A stretch of DNA of 64,000 nt, from positions 1 through 64,000 of the forward strand of contig NZ_REGA01000023.1 of the NCBI RefSeq assembly GCF_003841505.1. Reading direction: 5' to 3'. This document shows, one piece after another, positions 1 through 7,872 of the stretch. The first letter of the stretch is position 1. Every line of letters starts with the position of its first letter. Origin of the DNA: Natrarchaeobius chitinivorans (lineage in GTDB: Archaea > Halobacteriota > Halobacteria > Halobacteriales > Natrialbaceae). The notes beneath the pieces were generated by a model that saw only the letters and a list, made by a program, of their open reading frames with translations, made no database searches and was not told where the DNA came from. A program made the translations under genes and the position numbers.

Positions 1-198
1 GAGTTCCGTCCCATCGATCACGCGCATAACGCGCGGATCAATGGGACTCTCTACGGGCAGAGAGCATTGTCTGAGACCGTCTTCTCAGTGATCAAGCGCA
101 CGCTCGGCGACGCCGTGCGTGCGCGAAGCTGGTATCGAGAGTTCCGTGAAATTGTCCTGATGTGTGTCGTCTACAACATCAAGCGTGCCGTCAAGTAG
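1..198 (+). pseudogene. C-terminal end of an IS5-type DDE transposase (cut by the window edge)
   Basis: The frame is open from the first base to a TAG at 196-198 and encodes 65 residues. The tail carries the pattern of IS5-like DDE transposases: a glutamate in LSETVFSVIKR, taken as the last acidic catalytic residue, followed by a basic helix and a short hydrophobic segment ending in KRAVK. Only the C-terminus lies in the window, so I cannot say whether the element is intact. No inverted repeat was recognised in the 60 bases after the stop. Family placement is by motif only. Confidence 0.7.
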
Positions 199-919
199 TA
201 AAATCAAGCGCCGTATAGCGATTCACCACGGCCCACTATTCAGAAATCAAGTTGTTGATTACCCCGATCGAACCACGGAGGACTTACTCCTCGAAGGTCT
301 TCCTATCCGAATATCCAAAAGAAATAATTGTTAAATACTATATAATATTATGTGGTTGGAACTTATTGTGTGGTAATGGACGAGGAAAAGGGGCTTCGTC
401 AATAGTCGATCACTCCTCGTCCCCCCACGTATATTCAAACGAGACACCACGAACTGTTGGAGTGTGGGGGATGACGATCACCTTATCCGGCCGATCGTCC
501 TGCCTAAACAGCTAACACCCACCCAAGCCCCACAAATCCGTTCACCGTGAGCTCTTTCACACGAGCAACTCGATCTCATTATCTCGTCGAAGCGGCCTAC
601 CGGTCGGTACGGATCCTCGAGCCCAGCCACTTAGGGACCTCTCGATTAACCCAGCGTGCTCATAATACCGATGCTCGAGCGTTGCAAAGCCCCCACTCGA
701 AATAGCGTATCGGCTGAGGTCCAAGCCCCCCATTCCTTGGGCGGCCGACTGTGATCGGATGCGTTGAGGCTAGTAGCGAGGGTGATTGTCTCGTCCGGAG
801 CGTCTTTCATTAGTGGCAGCGACAGACGGCCGGTCCCTCGCCGCCATAATCAATCATACGACTAAGTATATAACTGTTGGGCAAATGAAATAATGGCGAG
901 TGGTCACGTGGATCAGAAA
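199..919. other. Region without a recognisable gene
   Basis: About 720 bases follow the transposase tail. Short open frames exist (for example 252-515 on the plus strand), but their translations have no acidic haloarchaeal character and no motif. A TATA-like stretch (AAGTATATAACTG) lies near 871-883. I see no gene here. Confidence 0.5.
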
Positions 920-1069
920 TTAGGGATACAGACTGTGCCCAAGCTCGTTTACAATTTCAGCACCTGTCCGCCCACAGGTTTCGCAAACGGTTGTTCCCTC
1001 TTTTGGATTCCATGCGGGTGTATGCTCCCCATCGGAACAGACTGTTGTCGATTTCATTTTGGTTCCCAT
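920..1069 (-). CDS. Small putative zinc-binding protein (49 aa)
   Basis: The minus strand reads ATG at 1069 to TAA at 920. The 49 residues include VCSDGEHTP and then VCETCGRTG, so three cysteines and a histidine are spaced as in many haloarchaeal micro-proteins with a single zinc-binding knuckle. An internal ATG at 1057 is an alternative start. The short frame ahead of it on the same strand (1088-1237) ends 18 bases upstream, suggesting a two-gene unit. Function unknown; the case rests on composition and cysteine spacing. Confidence 0.4.
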   Translation of the reverse strand: MGTKMKSTTVCSDGEHTPAWNPKEGTTVCETCGRTGAEIVNELGHSLYP

Positions 1070-1087
1070 CTGTACTGCGTCTCACTC

Positions 1088-1237
1088 TCAGCCGATCAGA
1101 ATATCGTCTGCGTTCTTTTCGTTTTGCTCCAGTTCTTCCATTGCTGCATCAACTTCTGCCTGCGTTGCTTCTTCGAGGGAACTATCCAAATTTCCCCCTC
1201 TGTTGGTTGTTGGTTCCCCATTTGAACCCCCTCGGTG
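1088..1237 (-). pseudogene. Small acidic protein, probably frameshifted near its start
   Basis: The minus strand carries an open frame ending in a TGA at 1088-1090 whose translation is acidic and helical (for example EEATQAEVDAAMEELEQN), typical of genuine haloarchaeal proteins. The frame has no good start: it runs back to a TGA at 1238-1240. A good ATG with a purine-rich stretch before it lies at 1221 in another frame, and the two would join by one indel in the G/A-rich run near 1193-1200. Either a pseudogene or a sequence error. Confidence 0.3.
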
Positions 1238-1456
1238 TCATCAATGCAACTGTATATGCTTGAACATATCTATTGTTTGTACTTATCACCAATAGCACGG
1301 TCTTGTACAGGTATTGGTAGCTGGTCCGGTAACACCCTGACCTGTACGTATCGCAGCGGATCAGGATATGACACCATAATAATGTTGAGGAATATCAGTT
1401 AAGATTTTTCTTGCTCCCTGAATGGCGGGGGAGTAACATCATTCTCCCTGTAAACG

Positions 1457-1957
1457 ATGAGGTCCCAAAAACCACAATCAGTTAGTCCTGAGTCTGCATC
1501 AATTCGAAATAATTTAACCAGGGAATCTGACGCCGGTTCTCAACTCACCGTACCAAATGATCGAAGCACTACAAAACTAATCTCATTTGTCGAATGGGTG
1601 CTCGTTGAACTCACACATGAAAACATCGTCGCTGAGTACCGGTCGTCACATCTCTGGGGTCAACAGCGAACACAATATACTATAGCGGACTCCAACGGGG
1701 AGTCCTTCTTGAAGCAACACTACGATGCTCGGCTTGGCTGGCACACAGAGACACTCCGCCGAGAGGAACTCCGAACGGGACTCGTAAGCCGATTATCGAG
1801 ATCTCGTCCAGAGACATCCGATCCGCCTCGTGACGTGGCGTGTCGGTGTGACCGCTTTGTTCTCAAACCTCTCCGTCGACTTCCTCAGCGGAGGATACGA
1901 AATAATTCGGAAGAATACCAAACTATTAGTACGAGGCAACTCTACAGGGACCAATGA
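1457..1957 (+). CDS. ELTH-motif family protein, copy 1 (unnamed haloarchaeal family)
   Basis: A protein of 166 residues that I cannot assign to a named domain. Its core (about residues 30-140) contains VEWVLVELTHE, then YRSSHLWG, HYDARLGWHTETLRREELR and SRPETSD, ending with a CRCDRF segment. A second copy at 23249-23725 is about 70% identical by eye over the core, and a frameshifted third lies at 35874-36241. The stop overlaps the start of the next gene (ATGA at 1954-1957), so it is very probably co-translated with the DUF7342 protein and TumE-like protein. The repeated association with toxin-like modules suggests a regulatory or accessory role, which is inference. The part before residue 30 differs from copy 2. 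Confidence 0.75.
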   Translation: MRSQKPQSVSPESASIRNNLTRESDAGSQLTVPNDRSTTKLISFVEWVLVELTHENIVAEYRSSHLWGQQRTQYTIADSNGESFLKQHYDARLGWHTETLRREELRTGLVSRLSRSRPETSDPPRDVACRCDRFVLKPLRRLPQRRIRNNSEEYQTISTRQLYRDQ

Positions 1958-2508
1958 GCGATCACTCACATGCGTGGCCAGCAGAGATGGACGCTGCTGA
2001 CCGTGTCAGGCATGTTGCGTTGACTCGAACGACGCCACAAAATGCCGGCTGGATTGCTGAAGAGGCAAATGTCTCGAGGGATACAGCCGCCAAATATCTC
2101 GAGCGGATGGCCGATCAGGGCGACCTTGAGATCGTTGAAACAGCTGACGGAACGTGTTACAAGCCAGATGACGTAACGCAATTCCTCCGCGAAGTCCGCA
2201 CCCTCGCTGAAGAACAGTCTGTGAATGAACTCACCGACGAGTTGCGTGCAATCGGTGACGAAATCGACTCGTGGAAATCAACGTACGATGTCGAATCACT
2301 CGAAGAACTTCGCCGGAGTATTGGGCGTGAGGATCTATCGTCCAGCGATCGACGTGAGCGCCTTGAGGCCATCGAGGAATGGGAGTACAACATTCAGGTA
2401 CGGGAAGCGCTTCAGCTTGCCATCAGCCTCCAGAGTTCACTGACGAGGCTTGACGCAGATCCGCGTATCGGGGAGATTGGTACGGGGACGCTTCCACAGG
2501 AAGGCTAA
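1954..2508 (+). CDS. DUF7342-type winged-helix protein (putative antitoxin/regulator)
   Basis: The 184-residue protein opens with a winged-helix DNA-binding domain (about residues 12-70; AEEANVSRDTAAKYLERMADQGDLE is the helix-turn-helix) and continues as an acidic helical segment with WKSTYDVESLEELR and a long C-terminal helix. This matches the haloarchaeal DUF7342 layout; a second member is at 42650-43162. It overlaps the gene before by four bases and lies 7 bases before the TumE-like gene, as expected for an antitoxin and autoregulator. DNA binding follows from the fold; the antitoxin role is inferred from context. Confidence 0.8.
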   Translation: MSDHSHAWPAEMDAADRVRHVALTRTTPQNAGWIAEEANVSRDTAAKYLERMADQGDLEIVETADGTCYKPDDVTQFLREVRTLAEEQSVNELTDELRAIGDEIDSWKSTYDVESLEELRRSIGREDLSSSDRRERLEAIEEWEYNIQVREALQLAISLQSSLTRLDADPRIGEIGTGTLPQEG

Positions 2509-2515
2509 CACACAG

Positions 2516-2959
2516 ATGGTACTGTTTCTTGCTGGTGGCCGAGGGTTCACTCGGCGCGAAGGACTTCGTCGGATCAAAGAACGCCTCGAGAAAGAACCCG
2601 GTTTTTCCAACGTCCAATATCGACCGTCACGACTCCGTCCCCGGTCTGTTGCTGCTGACGTCGATACGGAGATGTTCCTCGGGAGAAGATTCCGGCGGCA
2701 GCAGGCTACTTTTGAGGTTGCCTGGCGTCCCCGTGCTGGCACTGATGTCCAGCGTGTGCAGTGGGCCGACGATGCAGTCAGTCTGGGATGGCACAAAGAT
2801 AACGACCACGAAGACCTTGGGACAACTCATTTCCAGATCAAGACTGATGAGGACCTAGTCCACGAACCGGGACACCTCGAGGCGGAAGCACCGCTGAGTT
2901 TCCTGGAGATTTGCCTGCAGCGACTCCCTGCAAAGCTTGAGGAGACAATTACGGACTGA
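2516..2959 (+). CDS. TumE/DUF6516-like putative toxin
   Basis: A 147-residue protein starting at ATG 2516, 7 bases after the DUF7342 stop. The C-terminal half has the pattern of TumE-like toxins: RVQWADDAVSLGWHKDNDHED, then TTHFQIKT and a final helix ending LPAKLEETI. The N-terminal 50 residues are basic. TumE partners with an HTH antitoxin in known systems, and the preceding gene fits. Catalysis is not established from the sequence; the conserved W and H positions are suggestive. It is the last gene of the three-gene unit. Confidence 0.6.
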   Translation: MVLFLAGGRGFTRREGLRRIKERLEKEPGFSNVQYRPSRLRPRSVAADVDTEMFLGRRFRRQQATFEVAWRPRAGTDVQRVQWADDAVSLGWHKDNDHEDLGTTHFQIKTDEDLVHEPGHLEAEAPLSFLEICLQRLPAKLEETITD

Positions 2960-2965
2960 ACTTGG

Positions 2966-3245
2966 TTACTCCCGATCCGATAACTTCGTTGAGAAACGAT
3001 CGAGGCGCTCCTGTGCAGACTCTTTTCGAGACTGTGTGACTTCAGGAAGATATTCGGCTTCGCGGAGTTCGCTCGCTTCAACAGCAATCTCAAGAACTGC
3101 CCTTCATGCTGGCTTTCCGACGGTAGTCTCGTTACGTCGATGTCGAGCTGATCGATAGTTTCGCAGCCCTCCTCGAGTAGGAGAACACGGGGTGCAGTAC
3201 AGCCTTGCAAGCAGCATTGCGATGATTCGATTCAGGAATTGAACC
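2966..3245 (-). pseudogene. DUF3006 protein relic
   Basis: On the minus strand one frame gives LLLEEGCETIDQLDIDVTRLPSE, and a neighbouring frame gives the tail with SRKESAQERLDRFSTKLSDRE before a TAA at 2966-2968. Both parts match the intact DUF3006 gene at 25079-25354, at nucleotide level too, but the frame is broken around 3090-3110 and again near the start. It lies convergent to the TumE-like gene. The intact copy is paired with an MBL hydrolase; no partner remains here, so this is a dead duplicate. Confidence 0.75.
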
Positions 3246-3290
3246 ACTTCTAACCGCAGTGACGTCGTAGCTTCATCTACACGCTCAGCT

Positions 3291-4433
3291 TTACCCGTCG
3301 ACATTAATTTCAAGTCTCCGCTTCAAGCGCGGTTCATCGGGTAGTAATTCGTATGTGTGATAGTTCCCGGGGGATCCGGTTCGATTTTCGCTAGTGGTGA
3401 GGACACCATCGCGCTCAAGTTCTGTGAGGTGATCATGGACGGCCCGTTCAGTAAGGACAGGTCGACCGTACTCGCGAGCCAACGACCGGTACCGATCGTA
3501 GATGGCCGTCATACGCCGCTCATCTACCGTGATGAGTGAGAGTAGGACAAGTCGTCGCTGAACGGAGAGATCAGCGACAAGGATATCGACTTCGATACAT
3601 TGGAGACGGTCATATGCCCTCGTGACATGTGTGGTCGTAACGGACTCCGTCCCCTCTTCCATTGCGACAGTTCGAGTCAGATTGAGGAGAGCCAGTGCTC
3701 GTCTCGCGTTCGACTGATCCTGCGCAATAAGAGCGGCACACATGTCGACCACACCGTACTCTATCGATTGTGCCCAGCCTTTCCGGTCAATCCATGTGTC
3801 AAGGATTTCCATCAGACCAGTTCGCGAGAACGGTTCGAATTCAATCCGCTGGTCGTATGATCGGTCATCGACCGATCCAATGAAAACTTCGAGTCCGCGT
3901 TCGTGATCGACGATCTCCACGAGACTAAGCGGCGGGCCGGGCGCCGCCTTGTGGCGCGGAGATCTGCAGATCCAGTCGTGGATCACCATCGGATCCGTGA
4001 TGGCGTCGAGACCGTCGATCACGAGGATTTGTGGCGTTTTGATCTCTGAGATTTTCTTCCGGAGCCGTGTTTTGATTGTCTCACGATCATGCCGATTGAC
4101 GGGAATAAGGGTATTATCCATCTCGAGCATTTGTAGGAGTCGGATAGCGAGTTGATAGGACGTCTCGCCATCCGATACGTCAACCCATGTCATTCCGACC
4201 TGGCCAGAGCTGCGTCGCCTGACGCCGTCAATCGCCTGACGAGTCGTGACCGTTTTTCCTGAGCCGGCCCGCCCGAAGATAAGTACCGATCCTAGCACTT
4301 CTCCTGCCACATTCGGCTCAAGTGCAGACTCGATTCGGTTGCGTTCCCTCGTTCGTAACTGGGCGGTGGACGACATTACGGAATTGCCGTCGAGCGAGTC
4401 AGGGACCGCCCGATCGTAATCCATCCACCGCAT
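3291..4433 (-). CDS. Orc1/Cdc6-like AAA+ ATPase, divergent paralog
   Basis: The 380-residue protein has a Walker A motif (GRAGSGKT, residues 54-61), an AAA+ core, and a C-terminal winged-helix domain (about 290-375; LTERAVHDHLTELERDGVL). The layout is that of Orc1/Cdc6 replication initiators. The Walker B region reads ILVIDGLDAI (136-145), with Gly where the family normally has Glu after the Asp, so ATP hydrolysis may be weak or lost. A TATA-like box lies at 4453-4462, about 25 bases before the start, consistent with a leaderless transcript and this start. No origin-box repeats are seen nearby, unlike the Orc gene at 48970-50469. It may be an accessory or regulatory paralog. Confidence 0.8.
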   Translation of the reverse strand: MRWMDYDRAVPDSLDGNSVMSSTAQLRTRERNRIESALEPNVAGEVLGSVLIFGRAGSGKTVTTRQAIDGVRRRSSGQVGMTWVDVSDGETSYQLAIRLLQMLEMDNTLIPVNRHDRETIKTRLRKKISEIKTPQILVIDGLDAITDPMVIHDWICRSPRHKAAPGPPLSLVEIVDHERGLEVFIGSVDDRSYDQRIEFEPFSRTGLMEILDTWIDRKGWAQSIEYGVVDMCAALIAQDQSNARRALALLNLTRTVAMEEGTESVTTTHVTRAYDRLQCIEVDILVADLSVQRRLVLLSLITVDERRMTAIYDRYRSLAREYGRPVLTERAVHDHLTELERDGVLTTSENRTGSPGNYHTYELLPDEPRLKRRLEINVDG

Positions 4434-4452
4434 ACTTATTCCTCAACCATAC

Positions 4453-4462
4453 CATATATAAG
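4453..4462 (-). promoter_or_regulatory. TATA-like box of the divergent orc gene
   Basis: The minus strand reads CTTATATATG centred about 25 bases before the ATG at 4433. In haloarchaea this spacing puts transcription start at or next to the start codon. A separate weaker box (GCATATAC, 4559-4566) serves the divergent M24-like gene in the same way. Confidence 0.5.
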
Positions 4463-4588
4463 TATTTTGGGAGTTGCTTCGTGTGAATGATGAGAATCGA
4501 GAGAAATTCGAAGATTCACGTGAATTCGGGGAGAACGTGGCCGGAAACGCCCTACTTTTGCATATACCCATCAATTCCATATTGTGGC

Positions 4589-5794
4589 ATGGGAACAGAT
4601 AGCAACCACGAGACAACGACCGAGATAAACACAGCAGAGGGCACGGGACCACCGGATCGGACGGAACTACGCCGAGGAAGGTGGGAGCGAGCCTGGACGA
4701 TGATGGAAGATCACGACTACGATGCGCTAGTCCTCGCGCACCAGGGCATGATCACCGAATACGGGTACCTGACGTACTTCGCGGAGTACTTCACGGTGTT
4801 GCGCTCCGCGTACGCCGTGATCTTCCCAGAAGAACCGCCGACACTCATTCTGCCGACGCGGGCGGACGCGTATCTTGCAGAGAACCGAACGGGACTCGAA
4901 ACTGTCCAGGCAGGAACAGGCGACGTAATCGCCGGCGAACCCGCACTCGGACAGGAACTCGTTGCCCGACTGACTGCCGACGAGCACGATGTCAGCCGCG
5001 TCGGTATCGCAGGTATGAACCAGATCATGAACGTCGAGGATTACCGCCACCTCGTCGACCGGTTACCGGATGTCGAACTGATTGACGCTACAGACACAGT
5101 CGGCAGACTCAAGACGATCAAAGAACCCGCTGAACTCCCGATGGTCAGGGAGAGTGCTGACATTGGTGACGCAGCGATTAAGCGATTTCTTGAAATCGCC
5201 GACCTCGGCATGACTGGTTGGGAACTCCGTGGCGAGATGGAACACGTGACACAATCACGGGGCGCCAAGGAGGTACTGACGTTCGTCGGTCAGGGGCCAT
5301 ACTTCCTTCATCGGCCGACTGCAGACCCGATCGAACCGGGAGACCTGCTGACGGTTTACTCCGAGGTCGTCGGTCCTAACGACTACTGGACCGAACGGGC
5401 GATCACCTGTGCCGTCGGCGATGTGTCCGAGCGGAAACAGCAGGTCGGCGAGGCGTGTTACGACGCTCTCTCAGCCGCAGAGGATGCGTTGCATCCAGGT
5501 AACACGGCTGCAGATGTCGCCCAGGCGATCGAGGCAGTTGCGACTGAGGTTGATGTCGAGACCGGAATTTGGCACGGCCACGGTGTTGGTGTCGATCACG
5601 ACCAGCCGGTAATCGGCGTGAATAATGACACAACGCTCGAGGCGGGCATGGTGATTAGCGTCCATCCGAACTTCAGCGATGAATCATCGGGGATTGGGGC
5701 TTCTGTGGCTGACACGTACGCAATAACTGATGATGGTTACGAGCGACTGAGCAGCCTCCCACGAACATTCCGAACGATCAAACCAGACAGATGA
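4589..5794 (+). CDS. M24 (creatinase/aminopeptidase P fold) hydrolase with altered metal site
   Basis: About 401 residues with the two-domain layout of M24 enzymes: an N-terminal creatinase-type domain (to about 160) and a C-terminal pita-bread domain starting at the LKTIKEPAEL segment. The conserved GHGVGVDHDQP loop is present. The usual metal ligands are mostly not: the D-x-G...SD pair aligns to YSEVVGPNDYWTE, the TVEPG glutamate to SVHPN, and the final glutamate to ASVADTY. Creatinase itself works without metal, so a C-N hydrolase of that kind is plausible. The start at 4589 is chosen because a TATA-like box lies 25 bases upstream. It overlaps the next gene (ATGA), making it the first gene of the hydantoinase operon. 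Substrate unknown. Confidence 0.8.
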   Translation: MGTDSNHETTTEINTAEGTGPPDRTELRRGRWERAWTMMEDHDYDALVLAHQGMITEYGYLTYFAEYFTVLRSAYAVIFPEEPPTLILPTRADAYLAENRTGLETVQAGTGDVIAGEPALGQELVARLTADEHDVSRVGIAGMNQIMNVEDYRHLVDRLPDVELIDATDTVGRLKTIKEPAELPMVRESADIGDAAIKRFLEIADLGMTGWELRGEMEHVTQSRGAKEVLTFVGQGPYFLHRPTADPIEPGDLLTVYSEVVGPNDYWTERAITCAVGDVSERKQQVGEACYDALSAAEDALHPGNTAADVAQAIEAVATEVDVETGIWHGHGVGVDHDQPVIGVNNDTTLEAGMVISVHPNFSDESSGIGASVADTYAITDDGYERLSSLPRTFRTIKPDR

Positions 5795-7872
5795 CAGAGA
5801 CAATACCGATCGATCAGCTTGTCCTAGGTATCGACGTTGGTGGCACATACACCGACTTTACCGCCTATGACGAAACGGCCGACGCACTGTACGAACACAA
5901 GACACGCTCGACCCCAGCGAATCCATCTGACGCTGTACTTACCGGAATCAGTGAACTCGCAGATCGGTTCGGGATCTCCCGGGAGTCACTATTGAATCGC
6001 ACCCGACTGATCGTCCATGGGACGACGATCGCCACCAACGCAGTGCTCACAGGGGACGGTGCGACAACGGGCCTCCTCACGACCGAAGGATTTCGCGACG
6101 TTCTCGAAATGCGACGGGGCATCCGAAGCCGGGAGAACCTTTATAATAATAAGTACGAACCCCCGGAACCGCTCGTCCCACGTCACCGGCGTGTGGGCGT
6201 AACCGAGCGAGTCAACGCAGACGGCGATGTCGTCACGCCATTGGATACTGACTCTCTCGAAACAGCGGCTGAGGGCTTCGATGACGTCGACGCAGTCGCC
6301 ATTTGTTTCATGCACAGTTACGCTAACGGCGAGCACGAGACGCAGGCTGAGACCTTCATTGAAGAGACCGTCGACGACGCGTTCGTAACCGTTTCGAGTG
6401 ACGTCCTCCCGGAGGCAGGCCACTACTCTCGGGTGAGTACTACGGCAATGAACGCCTACGTCGGCCCGGTCGTCGAGCGCTATCTGAACGCGCTTGAGGA
6501 GCGCCTCGAAACGAACGGGTTCAGCGGGTCGCTCCAGATCATGCAATCCAACGGCGGGATTGCCCCACCGGGTTCAGTCATCAAACGGCCAGCGACCACT
6601 GTCTTATCGGGACCTGCGGGGGCGCCAGTTGGTGCAAACCAGTTCGCGGAGGACCTCGGGTTCGACCGGGCGGTCGTGGCCGATATGGGCGGGACGAGTT
6701 TCGACGTCTCGCTCGTCAGCGACGGTAGCGTAAACGTGACGACCGACGGAGAAATTAACCGCCAACCCGTCTCGTTACCGATGTGTGACGTGAATACGAT
6801 CGGTGCTGGCGGCGGCTCGATTGCCTGGGTCGACGACGGTGGCTTGCTCCGGATCGGGCCCGACAGCGCCGGCGCCGATCCCGGACCAGCGTGTTACGGT
6901 CGTGGCGGTGAGCAACCTACCTGCACCGACGCCGATCTCTTGCTTGGCTACCTTAACCCGGAAAAATTCGTCGACGGGACGTTTGATGTTGAAGCCGCCG
7001 AGACGGCGGTCGCGTCCGTCGCGGACGAACTTGGCTACGACCTCAACGAAGCCGCCTCCGGCATCTTCGACATCATCAATCTCAGCATGGCTAGGGCTAT
7101 CGAGGACATTACACTCTCGGCCGGCTACGATCCGCGCGAGTTCCCACTCGCGATTGGCGGCGGAGCCGGACCTATCCACGCGGCTGGTATTGCACACGAA
7201 CTGGACATTGAGACCATTATTATTCCCCAAATATCACCAGTTCTTGCAGCGTTTGGCATGCTAACGGCTGACCTTCGACATGACTACGTCCGCGGTTTCC
7301 ACGACCAGTGGGCAGACATCGATGCGCCGACCATTCGCGAAACGATCTATGAGATGGTCGGGGAAGGACGGGAGGCCCTTGATGATGAGGGCGTTGCCCG
7401 CGAACACCAGCGCATGCAGCCCGCGATCGACCTGCGCTATCGCGGCCAACATCACGAACTAACGATCGACGTACCAATGGATGAGATCGAACGAGGTGAA
7501 CTGGATCGAGTTCCCGATCGCTTCGACGAAAAGCACGAGAGTCTCTACGGCTACGCAATGGAAGGAGAACCGCTCGAAGTCCTCTCACTTCGCGTCACTG
7601 CGGAAGGCATCCGCGAGGGCGTTCTCAACGATGAGGAGATCACCGGCGACGTCACGCGAACGGGAGTGCGGACAATCCGCGACCCAGTCTCGAAAGACTC
7701 CGTAGAAGCAACAATATACGAAGGAGCAACGATGGATCCGGACGAATCGATACCGGGACCAGCCGTTATCGAGTCGCCGTCAACGGCGATCGTTGTCCCG
7801 TCAACGTTTACCTGTGAATCAGACCAACGCGGGAGCTTCGTCTTGAACGCAGGAGGTGGTTCCAATGAGTGA
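5791..7872 (+). CDS. hyuA: Hydantoinase/oxoprolinase family protein, subunit A
   Basis: A 693-residue HyuA-type subunit of the ATP-dependent N-methylhydantoinase/5-oxoprolinase/acetone carboxylase superfamily, full length for the family. The N-terminus has the ASKHA nucleotide-binding start (LGIDVGGTYTDFTAYD, residues 8-23), then HGTTIATNAVL, a second ATP-binding segment with VADMGGTSFDVS, and the glycine-rich GAGGGSIAWVD loop with DPGPACYGRGG. It forms a heteromer with the following subunit B and would hydrolyse a cyclic amide such as a hydantoin or 5-oxoproline with ATP in the cytoplasm. It overlaps the M24-like gene by four bases. The exact substrate cannot be read from sequence. Confidence 0.93.
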   Translation: MTETIPIDQLVLGIDVGGTYTDFTAYDETADALYEHKTRSTPANPSDAVLTGISELADRFGISRESLLNRTRLIVHGTTIATNAVLTGDGATTGLLTTEGFRDVLEMRRGIRSRENLYNNKYEPPEPLVPRHRRVGVTERVNADGDVVTPLDTDSLETAAEGFDDVDAVAICFMHSYANGEHETQAETFIEETVDDAFVTVSSDVLPEAGHYSRVSTTAMNAYVGPVVERYLNALEERLETNGFSGSLQIMQSNGGIAPPGSVIKRPATTVLSGPAGAPVGANQFAEDLGFDRAVVADMGGTSFDVSLVSDGSVNVTTDGEINRQPVSLPMCDVNTIGAGGGSIAWVDDGGLLRIGPDSAGADPGPACYGRGGEQPTCTDADLLLGYLNPEKFVDGTFDVEAAETAVASVADELGYDLNEAASGIFDIINLSMARAIEDITLSAGYDPREFPLAIGGGAGPIHAAGIAHELDIETIIIPQISPVLAAFGMLTADLRHDYVRGFHDQWADIDAPTIRETIYEMVGEGREALDDEGVAREHQRMQPAIDLRYRGQHHELTIDVPMDEIERGELDRVPDRFDEKHESLYGYAMEGEPLEVLSLRVTAEGIREGVLNDEEITGDVTRTGVRTIRDPVSKDSVEATIYEGATMDPDESIPGPAVIESPSTAIVVPSTFTCESDQRGSFVLNAGGGSNE

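Noticed and set aside
252-515. 87-residue open frame on the plus strand
   Set aside because: No acidic bias, motif, promoter spacing or neighbour support.
893-1225. 110-residue Cys- and Phe-rich plus-strand frame
   Set aside because: It is the antisense of the more plausible minus-strand small genes and has no haloarchaeal composition.
4434-4588. A second replication origin next to the Orc1-like paralog
   Set aside because: No box-like repeats or long AT-rich core are present in the 155-base spacer or after the gene.
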